Shown here piece by piece: positions 23,301 to 34,300 of a DNA stretch of 64,000 bases. A program made the position numbers and the translations under genes. Where the stretch lies: assembly GCF_037975245.1 (NCBI RefSeq), contig NC_092578.1, positions 994,001 to 1,058,000 on the forward strand, in the 5' to 3' direction. Each line of letters opens with the position of its first letter. Position 1 is the first letter of the stretch. This DNA comes from Apostichopus japonicus. Its lineage: Eukaryota > Echinodermata > Holothuroidea > Aspidochirotida > Stichopodidae. The notes beneath the pieces were generated by a model that was not told where the DNA came from, searched no databases, and saw only the letters and a program-made list of their open reading frames with translations.

Positions 23301-26300
23301 ATTTAAGACAGTGACAAAAAATATAACTTATGGAATTTCTCGATCAAACAAAGGAATGAAGGATAATAAATAAAAATTCAACATGCAATCTATTTTCTAC
23401 CACATGTAAATGTGAATAATTCTGAATCCTTTGCCATATTTTTAAGACAAACATCTAGCAAGAAATAAGGACAAATAACTAATTCTCACCTGCCAAAAAT
23501 CTCCCAATGTATTTGGGAGGGGAGCCTGAGTTGCTATGTAAGCAGGGGCTTTTGGATCAGAGTCAACCTGAAAGAAAGAAAAAAAATTTAAAGGACCGTA
23601 TAGAAGGACCGTATAAAAGGACTGCATAGATGGGGTAAATCAAGAATGAAGAGAACGGAAATAATCCTACATGTGGGATGAGGGGGTACAGTGCTAAACA
23701 TTACCAATTCAGCAAGTTATGTAGATGAAAATGAGATAAGTAATCAATGCTCATGAATCCCAAAACCAGTAGGGCTGTAGTACTTATTCTAAAGTAGAAA
23801 GAACAAATTGTTGGAGAGGGGTCTAAGAGTGGTCTAAGATGAGGAGTTTCCCCTCCTTTGTTTGCAGAAAAAAAAATCATTATTTTGAAGGGTAGGTACA
23901 TAAAAATGTTACCAGTCAGTAACCATAAGATCATGGTGTATATAGTGAAGTATCGCAAATCAATTTTAATGGGAATGGATACTTCATTGAGTATGCCCCT
24001 TTGCAATGCATAAGGAACATTAAAGACAATTTGGCAGATTTTCACAAATAGCAATATACAAATCCGGTAGTTTTTGAAAAGAATGAAATCCACTCACGAT
24101 GGCGTTAGCGTTGATGTAATCAGATCCGGCAGAGTTGACATTCTCGTTGAGAATAATTCTAGAGTGATCATCTGGAAAGAGTAGAATTCACATAAGTTAA
24201 TTAACGAATTAACGAAAATTAAAGAGAATAACGAAAAAATAAATTAATTCATGTTGAGAATAATTCTAGAGTGAGCATCTGGAAAGATTAAAATTCACAT
24301 TAGTTAGTGCGGAGAATAACGAACGAATAAATTAATTCAATTAACAGTTTGAACTTCTGAGCTTATTTGTAGCCTACTGTTTGTTGTATCGTTCATTTAG
24401 TTATCTGGAAGAGGGCAAAAAAACAGTATAACTTCAGTAGGAAAGAACGAGTACATAGAAAGCCCTACCTCTAAGCCTATATCAATAAAGAACTATGAAT
24501 CAAATATAGCTTTGTGCTAGCTAAGAAGCTATCCGTTTGTCAGATTTCAAACTTTTGCTATAAACGAATCTAAATCCTGGATTTTATTACAGGAAATTGA
24601 CTCCAATGACTTGTAATTTCTAGAGGGCGTCGTTCAATCTCCATCTCACTGATGAAGGTTGCATCATTAACATAGACAACAGTCATCCAAGTAACATCTA
24701 GAGGCAACAGCATTCCATTATTTGAAAGTTTGTCATGTAAGCTCTCTGAAGTCTCTAGGGGAGATAGAGGGCTGTTGTACTATGATCAGTCTTAGCCTAA
24801 CCATTGATTCCATCTGATCATGTTTCAATGACGGCTTTTCATCCCTTTGGGCTAAAAGACATCCACAAAAGAAAAAGACGCACTGTAACATTTCTCATGG
24901 ATACTATAGATTCATTTTTCCCCCCTCTACCTTCCAGAGCTCATTGGGGATACTAAATTTCTATCTGTTTTGGAGGAAAAAAATGTTGAAAATTACTTCA
25001 CAGTTTCTTTTTCATAGAACAAAATACAACCTTTCCTATTCTTTGTCTTTTATCTTTATATATTTTACTTTTTTATCCTTGTTTTGAAATAAACTCTAGT
25101 GTGAATGTACTTTAAACTTGGGAAGGATGTTAACTTTTTTTATTTTTTTTTACAAATCTTTCTTGAGGCAATATTTGGTTCAGTGATGGATATTCGTAAT
25201 TTAAAATCATCTGCCAAGAGACATTTGAAAGCATAAAATATAAATGATACATAATTCATTACCATTGACAAATGAAAGACAATGAAACCTCCACTTCCTT
25301 GGCAATCCTGTGCACTTAAAAACATTGACTCTGTAGAGAAATCTTGGCCTTTTATTTTCTGGAATCTCGCGGTTGACGACGAGGTTTTATATCAGTATTA
25401 GAGCTAATTACGCATACATTAAACTTAATTGCAGCAATATCGCAAGCTTGGGAAAGTGTAAGAGAGAGGGGAAAGTGATTGAATAATGCAGTCTTGTGAA
25501 TGCGAGTAAGTAAAGCGAATAGGGAATAGAGAGGATGGAAAGTGGTATTCTAAAGCCAATCTTTCTGACATCTTTGATAAGATTTTGTCTTATACAGAGT
25601 ATACATATTAATCTGCACATTGACTAAGATACAATGTGACTAATAAATATGACATTTAGCAATGGATAAAAAAGTGACCAACAAATTTTTTTTTTTCCCC
25701 TTTAAAATAATATATTAATTTTGAGGAGTGAGATTCTTATAGATGTTCAAGTTACATGTAATGATTATGAGAAACTGTCAAACTTACATGGTAATGATTC
25801 TGTGAACAACTCCTACAACACCTGTCTCCTACAACACTGTCTCCTACAACACTAACTTACATGGTAATGATTCTGTGCATCTACTTCACTCCTCTCTTAC
25901 AACACTCTCCTACAACTACACTACAACACTAAACTACAACTCCTACAACACCTGTCTCCTACAACACTGTCTCCTACAACACCTGTCTCCTACAACACCT
26001 GTCTCCTACAACACTAACTAAGGTACATGATAATGATTATGAGAAACTGTCAAACTTACATGGTAATGATTCCGTGAATCTATTACGACTTGTGTTCTTT
26101 GGTTCCCTTCCTACAGCAGTACTGCTGCCATCTGGTTCATAAGTACAGAGAGCCTCCCACTCCTTGCTGAGCCTGTCCTGGTTCTGAAGATGGTCCTCCA
26201 TGTAGGTCTTCATAAACAAAAGGAAAACAAAATCCCATTAATTATACAAGAGAATGTTATATAATAATCACAAACAACAGGATTTGTGACATCGTGAATG

Positions 26301-28358
26301 TTTGATCCAAGGTGCATTCCAGATTAGGGTCAAATTCTGTTGCATTGAAACTTATTCATTTATAAACAGCTAGGATGACAAACTTGTCTTTCAGACAGGT
26401 GCCATGACCTAGACTGGTGCCTTCAGTCATTAACACTTGCCTTTATATATTTATTTACTTTTATATATTTATTTACTTTAAAAAAATGCTATAATGTTAC
26501 TGCATGCATATGATTTCAAATTTCGGACAAGATCACCAAACCATAAAAATATTACCTAGAACAGAAATAGCACTACAGGTGTGAAGAACTTAAGTCAAAA
26601 ATGTTGCAGTACACATTATTTGCCTACTTTAACAAAATTTAACTTTAATCCAGTGCAATTAAAAGCCATCAAAAAAAGAATATGGTTCCAAGTGTTCTAA
26701 ATGCCTGCATTAAAAACATATCATCAAAGCTTTCACAAACAAAGGGACTATAATAAATAACGTTCCGCATAAATTACTCCAACCATGTTTGAACAGATAC
26801 TGTTTATATATTAGCAGCAGCAAAAAACCTGGTAGGTTTAAAGCACTGGTAGCCAAACAACTTCTCTAATAGATCAATCAATTAATCAATCTTAAATCAA
26901 TCGATCCTCAGAGCTAGTACAGTTTTACAGAGCTAGTACAGAGCTAGTACAGAGCTAGTACACATTTAAGGCCTAAGAACGTAGGTTAATTCTTATATCT
27001 CTTCACCAACAATACTCTTTCTATGATGGTAACTTTTCCCTTACCAATACAACATGACCAGTTGATATATCCATGTTAGACTGGACAGGCTCCTCACTCC
27101 ATGACGAAGTACTACTGCGACTTGATGGACTTGGTTGAGCGCCCTCACTCTGGGCAATGCTACTGATCCGGCTCAGTGGTTCAGGTTTCTCTGTTTGTTT
27201 GGTAGCCATCCTCTGTCGACAGAGATCCTGTAGAAAGAATACAATCAAGGCAAAGTTCAAATAAATAAACTAGCCAAAATGAAAGAGAATTCGGGGTAAT
27301 AAAAACAACAACTCATTGTTTATGACATGGAGGCTCACAGGGTGTAATGTGAAGAGTTATATACGAGGCTACACGGAAAGGAGAGTTTTAGTATTATATA
27401 ATTCTGGTATCAGTACAGTGAAAATGCATCTTCAATCAATGGAAATGTATCTATTCTATGGAAGGGTAAGTTGCCTCCTTAAGAAATAAAACAATGCGTT
27501 TAAATTGGATATGTCAGATGGTGAAACCAACCAGCAGATTTTGTCTGCAGCTTGCAGTGAGTCTTTTCGTTGGCGAAAAATTTCTCTCAACCAACATACT
27601 ATGGCTTTGAAGTAAACCCTGTCCTAGCTCCCACACACCTGTGCCCCACCCCCTATGCCTTCCCACCCATTGATTAATTCTACTCACTGTAATAACCTGA
27701 TCTGGCTTCTACTCCTGTCTCGTCTTTAACTCACATCTCATCAACTTGGCTTGTAAGTGATTCCCTGGCCATTCCCACATGACTCCCCCACCCTCCACTA
27801 AAACTCTATCCCACCTCCCCCCCACCACCACCCATTGATTAATTCTACTCACTGTAATAACCTGATCTGGATTCTACTCCTGTCTCGTCTTTAACTCACA
27901 TCTCATCAACTTGGCTTGTAAGTGATTCCCTGGCCATTCCCACATGACTCCCCCACCCTCCACTAAAACTCTATCCCACCTCCCCCCACCACCACCCATT
28001 GATTAATTCTACTCACTTCATAACCTGATCTGGATTCTACTCCTGTCTGTTCTTTAACTCAGTCTCATCAACTTGGAAGTGATTCCTTCGCCATTCCCAC
28101 AAGATGCCCCCCTCCCCACTCCCTAACAATCGTCCCCACCCATTGATTGCTACTTACTTGATAATCTGATTTGGCTTCTGGTTCGGTCTCTTCTTTGCCT
28201 GATAGTCCCTTCAACTTGGCTTGGAAGTTGCTCCTCTTCCTAATGCAATAGATGGATACGACCACGATGAGGATCAAGAGAACACAGAGTGAGAGGATGA
28301 CCGTCAGAACCACTAAGGCTGTGTTATCTTCATCTTTCAGGGATTCCCCAGTTTCCAC
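17233..28358 (-). CDS. PTPRN: PTPRN/IA-2-type receptor pseudo-phosphatase, ten 3' exons
   Basis: Ten exons with GT-AG borders join in frame to 410 residues: a transmembrane segment, the juxtamembrane region and a whole PTP domain. Diagnostic strings are [10 protein letters not shown], the YMEDHL start of the PTP domain, [31 protein letters not shown] and the C-terminus [13 protein letters not shown], which identify PTPRN/PTPRN2 (nematode ida-1) rather than another RPTP. The family sits in dense-core vesicle membranes and supports cargo storage and regulated secretion, with little or no phosphatase activity. Here the P-loop is HCNDGVGRTG and the WPD-equivalent WTKDG, so an inactive enzyme is expected. 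Coding exons are 28158-28358, 27045-27227, 26060-26207, 24098-24171, 23490-23567, 22879-23067, 22102-22196, 19943-19996, 17768-17906 and 17233-17304. The signal peptide and lumenal domain are missing: upstream exons were not found. Confidence 0.95.
17449..17680. repeat. Long palindrome: 95-bp inverted repeat, 42-bp loop
   Basis: Arm 17449-17543 is the reverse complement of 17586-17680 with only about two mismatches. Each arm ends at the loop with a smaller palindrome, TTCCGCGAATTCGCGGAA. A direct repeat containing CTGTGTATTACAGGCAT lies once in the loop and once just after the right arm. It lies in the last intron of the PTPRN-like gene and would fold into a long hairpin in the pre-mRNA. It may be a foldback transposon; no open frame is present. 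Confidence 0.95.
17768..17906 (-). CDS. PTPRN: PTPRN-like exon i: P-loop exon
   Basis: 139 bp, phase-matched to exon h: its first T makes the split codon Asn, giving the P-loop HCNDGVGRTG. It then encodes TYILIDLVL and [19 protein letters not shown], ending in phase 0 at LVRTK. The Asp after HCN replaces the Ala of active PTPs and is the family hallmark linked with loss of activity. The VGRTG part is classical, unlike the AGRSG/AGRTG of vertebrate members. Acceptor is TTTTTTCTAG, donor AAG|GTAAGC. Confidence 0.94.
18903..19492. repeat. Minisatellite, 21-bp unit, about 28 copies
   Basis: The unit is close to AAATGGCAGCAACCATGTAG plus one base, with variants at the last few positions and one short copy near 19030. 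Because 21 is a multiple of three, the minus strand is open in all three frames for 220-319 codons as 7-residue repeats (for example HGCCHFI), and the plus strand is open in one. It lies between two PTPRN-like exons, so it is intronic rather than coding. Confidence 0.95.
19943..19996 (-). CDS. PTPRN: PTPRN-like exon h: beta strand leading to the catalytic Cys
   Basis: 54 bp. It completes an Arg codon, encodes [17 protein letters not shown], and ends two bases (AA) into the next codon. IVHC carries the P-loop Cys. The intron that follows holds the 21-bp minisatellite. Acceptor is TTGCCTACAG and donor GCAA|GTAAGT. Confidence 0.92.
22102..22196 (-). CDS. PTPRN: PTPRN-like exon g: WPD-loop exon
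   Basis: 95 bp, entering in phase 0 and leaving two bases into an Arg codon. It encodes [19 protein letters not shown] and [17 protein letters not shown] sits where active PTPs have W-P-D-H-G, so the general-acid position is Lys with an Asp one residue later. Vertebrate family members are also altered here. Acceptor is CTTACTTCAG and donor AGAAG|GTAAG. Confidence 0.94.
22879..23067 (-). CDS. PTPRN: PTPRN-like exon f: central PTP strand region
   Basis: 63 codons, phase 0 to phase 0. It starts [16 protein letters not shown], continues PYWPNKGS, and ends [10 protein letters not shown]. The [20 protein letters not shown] stretch is close to the same region of IA-2 and phogrin. The residues before YWP (EILKTP) differ from the C-containing string of vertebrate members. 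The acceptor and first 22 bases of the exon are duplicated 114 bp upstream. Confidence 0.95.
23046..23272. repeat. Tandem duplication across an exon acceptor, 114 bp x 2
   Basis: 23046-23158 includes the first 22 bases and splice acceptor of the exon 22879-23067. It is repeated at 23160-23272 with only a few differences, keeping the acceptor AG and the bases that encode MVWEQGS. The extra copy has no donor close by, so it is expected to be non-functional intron. Confidence 0.9.
23490..23567 (-). CDS. PTPRN: PTPRN-like exon e: YIATQAPLP segment
   Basis: 26 codons, phase 0 to phase 0, acceptor TTTCTTTCAG and donor CAG|GTGAGA. It encodes [18 protein letters not shown] and NTLGDFWQ, the YIATQGP and DFW core motifs of PTPs, with Ala in place of the usual Gly of TQGP. 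Confidence 0.95.
24098..24171 (-). CDS. PTPRN: PTPRN-like exon d: YDHSR-DYINA segment
   Basis: 74 bp, completing the split Tyr codon and ending in phase 0. It encodes [19 protein letters not shown] followed by INANAI, the PYD and DYINA motifs of the PTP fold. Acceptor is TCTTTCCAG, donor ATC|GTGAGT. A degraded copy of the acceptor side lies 107 bp upstream in the preceding intron. Confidence 0.93.
24146..24287. repeat. Partial duplication across an exon acceptor, 107-bp offset
   Basis: The block 24146-24180 (GTTGAGAATAATTCTAGAG and on through the acceptor) recurs at 24253-24287 with a T-to-G change, followed by more diverged shared sequence (AATTCACAT, AATAACGAA, AATAAATTAATTCA). The copy retains a TCTTTCCAG acceptor. 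Confidence 0.85.
25758..26080. repeat. Donor-junction copies and TCCTACAACACCTG array
   Basis: About 50 bases around the donor of exon 26060-26207 (GAGAAACTGTCAAACTTACA and on into the exon) are repeated 272 bp away at 25760-25806. A shorter copy is at 25853-25880. Between them lies a 12-15 bp array of TCCTACAACACCTG and TCCTACAACACTG. All copies keep an intact GTAAGT on the minus strand. Confidence 0.85.
26060..26207 (-). CDS. PTPRN: PTPRN-like exon c: start of PTP domain
   Basis: 148 bp, entering in phase 0 and leaving one base into a codon. It encodes [20 protein letters not shown] and then CTYEP, ending RNRFTESLP plus one base. RNRF corresponds to the KNRY substrate-recognition loop of PTPs. 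The donor is CAT|GTAAGT. A near-identical copy of this donor junction lies 272 bp further into the intron. Confidence 0.93.
26914..26963. repeat. AGAGCTAGTAC repeat, 13-bp unit
   Basis: CAGAGCTAGTA recurs four times, the last three at a regular 13-bp step. Small intronic tandem repeat. Confidence 0.8.
27045..27227 (-). CDS. PTPRN: PTPRN-like exon b: juxtamembrane DLCRQ segment
   Basis: 61 codons, phase 0 to phase 0, with acceptor TTTCTTACAG-type tract and donor TTG|GTAAGG. It begins [10 protein letters not shown], then a Ser/Pro-rich region ([16 protein letters not shown]), then [11 protein letters not shown]. Order and motifs match the vertebrate juxtamembrane region, where this area is involved in sorting and binding; the role here is by homology. 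Confidence 0.93.
27640..28230. repeat. Decayed tandem copies of the transmembrane exon's 3' half
   Basis: CCCATTGATT starts at 27666, 27831 and 27995, and at 28139 beside the real exon, giving steps of 165, 164 and 144 bp. Each copy continues through sequence matching the exon's last 90 bases (TGATCTGG-TTCT, TCTTTAACTCA, CATCAACTTGG) and a C-rich spacer. Read as the gene is transcribed, the copies carry stop codons and an altered donor (GTGAGT after a shifted base), so they look like dead exon copies. Confidence 0.85.
28158..28358 (-). CDS. PTPRN: PTPRN-like exon a: transmembrane and juxtamembrane
   Basis: 67 codons, phase 0 at both ends, with acceptor TTTAAAG and donor CAA|GTAAGT. It encodes a short acidic lumenal stub ([12 protein letters not shown]), a hydrophobic helix of about 24 residues ending at IYCIRKR, then a basic and acidic juxtamembrane stretch ending SDYQ. 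In vertebrate IA-2 proteins a YQDLCRQ string spans this same junction, which supports the splice to the next exon. The 3' half of this exon and its donor have degraded copies in the next intron. The first exon upstream of this one was not found. Confidence 0.9.
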
Positions 28359-31300
28359 CTTTAAACAGACAAAAGAGAAAGAACCTGAAGGATTTCTGCC
28401 AAGACATTGATAAGTTAATATAAGTATCCTGGCTAACATAGAATGATATGCTCAGACAAATCAAGAAGAGTGAGTGAAGTCTGCTGGAGAACAGTCGGCG
28501 GTTTTTCCAACTTTAATATTGGGGACAACAGCGCCCTCCTTTAAGTGGCATGAGATCATATTGCAGATATTAAATAAAAAGACAATACAAAGAGAAAATA
28601 CAAAAACAATGCATTAAAGATCAAGATATATATACCCACCCCCGTAAAACAAGTCAACTAAACACACACACACAGTTTGAACATAGTAATATGTAAAGAC
28701 CAACAAAATGTCACCAAGTCATCCATATACTGTATGAAAATGCAGACAAGCATCTCATTAAGTAAAATGGAAGAGAGACAGAGGAGGGAGGGGTGGGGAG
28801 GAGCAGGCAGAGGTAGGGAAGAGGGAGCAGGGGTGGGATAGGTTACTATATTTAACTTAAAAATGAATGAATACAATGCCAGTTTGAGAGGGCAAGGGAG
28901 GGTAAGAGGGATAGGGAGGGGAGAGAGGGGGTGAGAGGGGGAAGCTTGACAATACTGGTTTGGATAATTACCACCCTTCTCATGTGACTGATGGTAAAGA
29001 ACACAATGGGAGGAGGGACAGATTAAAGAGATTCATCACAGCAAGTAGCCAAGTTTAATGGAATTATTTTAATAAATTTAAAGTGAAATAAATGAAAAGG
29101 ATAAAAAAAATATGACATTTGTTTCTTTTAATTTTGGAAACATTTTCCCGAAAGATATCAACAGCTTTAGTGGAATTATTAGAAGTTATGTGAATTCCCT
29201 GTTTGCTAATTTTTCACCCCATGTAGCTCTTTAAATTACTTCCTCTCCATCAGACAGGAGCAAAAAATCAAACTTAACTCTACGATGAACAACGGCTAGA
29301 GTAATTTTCAGCAGAAAGCTTGATACTTCTAAACTTAAACAACATGTAGGTTAGTAAGCAGTATGCAGACTATAGACAGTACATGCTGTAAATTGAAACG
29401 AGTACAGAACCTACAGTAATACTATTATAGTAAACCTATGAATGTGGTTGATGATTATGTTGTAATAAATATACATTCATACATATTCATATAAACCAGG
29501 GTTTGAATAGTTAATGTATCTTACTACTATTGAGAGCCACTTGCATTACTAGTAGAACCCTTGAATGAGTGTAAGGTTCTAAGGATGAATAAGAGTACTT
29601 ACTGTACTCTTCAAACAACAAGTCTTACATGTTCTACTACATACTGTACATGCAACTGATAATCAGGCTTCACTATAGTTTAATAAGGCTATCTTAGTAA
29701 ACCAATTATTGTCCAGCGGTTCCAGATATACAGTAGTTATCATGTACTTTATCCTCCAGCACCAAAAGCCAATTAGGCCTAAAACTCTCTTAAACAGCAT
29801 AAAGGGTAATAACAACAAAGCCATTGTTCCAAAATGCTTACGTTGCAAATGCCTGAAATTCTTTCCTTTCTAAGTAGGACTTAGTAACGAGCTGACGTAG
29901 CTAACGAGTACATTAATAACCTGAGAGAATGAAACAATCTTAGCCCCCTAAAATAACCCTGGCATAAAGTATAGAAAGTGCTTAGTAGTATAAATCAAGC
30001 TATCGGGCATCACTTTCAATACTCAAACGTGTGCACATATCCGCTTCTGAAATCCTGAATGCAAGTGATTAATATCACTTTGCAAATTCAGAAAAATTCT
30101 CAACGATATTTTAACACAGTGTAATTAAATTCACAGATCTACGGACTAAAAAAAGGCCTGAAAAAAGTATTACAGACAAGCACATTGTTTCTTCAGAGAT
30201 AAAGTAATTAGATATTAAAGGAAACATAATCATGAAAAGCTGTATAATAACAACAAAAATGGAGACTAAATTAAATATGAAACCTGGAAATCCAGTGCTC
30301 TCTCTTGAGGACTACGTGGCAACTTGGATGAACAACCAATTCCTTACACAGTGCTGGGTGACTTTGCTGTGAGTGCAACAGCATTGCAATGAATGAGTAT
30401 ATTTAAGTGCATGGGTTAATGCTATCTGATAATAATGGCTTACAGTAGACGCCTACCAGTACAATTACAGGCTTGGTATATTGTTTCACAGAAGAATGAG
30501 TAATTTGAAACCACTTGTATATATATCGCCTTTATCTGTATCATGCTGCTTAAAAGGATGAAATAACTGTACACAATTTTACATACAATATTACATACAA
30601 TAATACATACAACAGTAAAGATTGGTTTACAAAATAAAAAAGGAACAAACAATTCACAGAAATGGGGCTGACATGATACAAATTTTTAGAACGATAGAGT
30701 TTTCAGTCACAAGAATTTTTTATTAGCTATGCTACTCAGTATGATTGTCCTTAATTTATTAGCAGAAAGCTATAATGGTGGAATGGGAACATAAATGAAT
30801 TTAGAGTTGACTGTCTTCACCCAAATCTGATGGAATCGTACAAAGAGCTTAAAGGGAATATAACAAAGATGAAAGGCAGACTATGTTAATTGTTCCAATT
30901 ACACTATATAAATCACACCTAGTATTATCAAAATTAGTCAAACAGGGTTTGACAATGCCAAAGTAAAGTTTCAATTTGTTGTACACAAAATTTTCTGTGC
31001 TCGAGTAAAATGTTGTAAATAATAACTTTGTTAACATGGACACAAAATTCGGAGTGGTGGTGCAAGCTAGTTTTCCATAAACATTTACAGGTGCTAAGAA
31101 TAACCACTTTGCTGTTCGTTCAATAAAAAAAATTAACCGATTAATCAGCAAAATAACCGGTTAACCCAGCAAAATTGAACTGGTTAACTATGACTGCGTC
31201 TAAAGTTCTTGTTTTTTTCTACTTTGATTTTCCAGAAGGGTTTTGTCCGATTACCTGTGAATATAACCTTGTTTTGGATTGATTGACAAGCTATAGATCT

Positions 31301-34300
31301 TTAATTTGATTCATACCAGTATTAATGGGAATCTCATGATTTTCTCTACCATTTAAAAACTAAAAATGGAGAATACCCTTTTGGTGTCCTTATTAACATT
31401 CTTGAGCCCTTTACATGTATTAGGTCTACACACAAAACAAAAATGCCGAGAGTGATCAATTTAACTAACCAGCACCTAAATTTGATTCGAGTAGTTTCAA
31501 CAAAAGCCAGTGTGCCGAGTCTGTGTGGGTTGGTTGTTTCAAGCCGTACTTATAAACTATATACTAGAGTTCACAGCGACGACGTTGACTGAATCTGTAT
31601 TTGGCATCTCTCAAGGCTCTCTTTCCTTATCTCGTTTGTGCGTGGTAAATGTCAACTTAAAAATACAAGTTTATTTAAGTAGTGTTTGAGCTGTAAATAG
31701 ATCTATACCACTGGGTAAGCACAGTCAGTGTACATACATGCATACTATGGAAAGTATAGGAATAACTTAGAGAGGTAGGGCGGGGCTGCATTGATGAGAA
31801 GAAAACAGTCAAGTTGCAAAATTATCAGCGAAAAACATTTCAGAATAGAGCAGCTTTAGCTAATTAATCACTACAATACTGATAAAGGATTGAGAACTTT
31901 AATGAAAGAACAATTACTGAAGATATAGCCTTGAAAATTAATGAATTTATCAAGAATCATTTGAGAGTGACAATTAGAAAAACAGACAGGATATCCAGTA
32001 TATAGAATGAATGAGGAAAATTCTCTTTTTTTTTTAATGTTCAAGAATAATTTGGACAAAACTACTTAATTGCAAACATATATTATGATAGGCATTTAAA
32101 AATTCATTCACATCCAAATTCTTGCTGGATAAATGTAGACCACAATTCACTATATACATCGAGCACCCAATGTGCTATAAATAAAGCTACACTATATTTG
32201 CACATGTAGGCTAGGTCAATGTGCTGTCATTAAGCTACACTATATTTGCATGTACAGTAGGCTTGCTCTAAATCCCTTCAATTCTCATACATCCAGCACC
32301 AAATGTGTTGTCATAAAGCTACACTATATTTGCACATGTAGGCTAGGTCAATGTGCTGTCATTAAGCTACACTATATTTGCATGTACAGTAGGCTTGCTC
32401 TAAATCCCTTCAATTCTCATACATCCAGCACCAAATGTGTTGTCATAAAGCTACACTATATTTGCATGTAGGCTAGGTATAATGTGCTGTCATAAAGCCA
32501 TATTATATTTGCATGTTGGCTAGGTCTAAATCCCTTCAATTCAGTTATTTTCTTCAGACAAGGCTTGGTTTTACAAGGAGAAAGAAAGAAAGAAGGGAAC
32601 ATAGAATTGCTTAATAATCTATATACAAAAATTTACTTATCCTTGAACCCGGTTAATTGATGTAGATAAGAACTAAGATAGACCATGTTAGAATCCTGCC
32701 TGTTTTAGTAGCCTATAGCTCTAATACCTTATAAGCCATGGTATAACAGAATGCAGTATGTCCAGCTTGGGCAACATGTGGAAATAATCAGCTTCCCCTT
32801 AAAGACATCAGGAATATTCCAATTTAACTTTTACATGACAAAATCTCATGAATAATCAGATCAATTAATATGAGAATAGAGACCATTAGAATGACAATTA
32901 ATTCATTACAAAAGAATCCTACTTGCAATTCTGTGCTTCAAAGAAACAGGAGAGGTTCTCGAGCTTGACACCAACGAGATTCTGCTTCTACAACTATTGG
33001 CGTTATGTTTTTTATGGTACATTTCCATGACTACTTCATACTAAACTACCATTGCATTATATTCCATATATAACCTGCTCCATGCAATATAAACAATTGT
33101 GAAAAAGTTACACATTTTGATAATTTTTTTAGTTGCTTCTTGCAATTTGATTGATAGTCCATATAACATGCTACAATTCAATACCGAAAATATTCACAAA
33201 CCTTTTGGCGGAAAAAGGATGGATGTGAATTACTGCATTGAAACAGCAGATTGAAAACAGATTTTGCTGAGGTGCATTTTTGGTGATGGTTGACAGAAAC
33301 TTGCCACAGCGATGGGAAAGAAAATTCCCAAAACTAAAAAACTAGAAGCCTAAAAAACTAGAAGTTTGAAACTGAAATTAACAAAGTAACAGCCTTTGTT
33401 TATGCTATTTAAAACAATACACAGTAAAACTTATACAGCTCCAAGAATAAAAAGCCTAACCTTAGCCAGTTACCAACTTCTTGTTTTCCCACTGCATGAT
33501 ACATTGATATAATATATTTGTAAGAAAACTTGTCTGAAACTTACAAAGCAAATGACTAAAATCCTATTATGAGACTACATTCTTGTCTATTTTGTAGACA
33601 AATTCCTCATATTTGTCGGATTTTAGTCAGTTACATTCATAACAGATAATTTTTCATTCCTCATATAACTGAGACAATATTTAAATATCAATTTGTCTAC
33701 TAATGTTGTAAAAGATTATGAATAATAAGTAGGATAAAAATATATCACCCAATGCACCATCACAAAAACCACTTAGTCTACTCAGCCGTAACACTCCTAC
33801 AGCCCCTAATGCCAAGCAGAGCTACAAACATCTTCCTCTCTTAAATCAGAAACCATCAAAGCTTATGTCGGTTCCTGCATTTATTATCTTAGCCGACATC
33901 CACTCCATACTGTGATGCTTTAGAAGGTCGGAAGGCTGTCCTTTGATATGAGAGGAGAGCTGTTAATCAAAGCTTGGCTAAAACTTATGAGGTGCTTGCA
34001 CTTTAATGAAATGAATTTCACCTGGCATTGAAGTAACGTCTACAAAACGGCTAAAACACTTTTGTATCAATCAACCTCTTGGAATACAGTCCAAACAATT
34101 ATGCATCCACAATATACACACAATATATACAGACAATATATACACACAATAAAGCATTAGGAATCCTTGCCATTTACAAGCACCGTGGAGTCTTGATAAA
34201 GACCAAAGACTGATTGATGCAAACGTTAAAGCAACAAATTTTGACGAAAAAGATAAAAAATATTTTCGTAGGAATTTCTATCAGATCTGAACCTTGCCAT

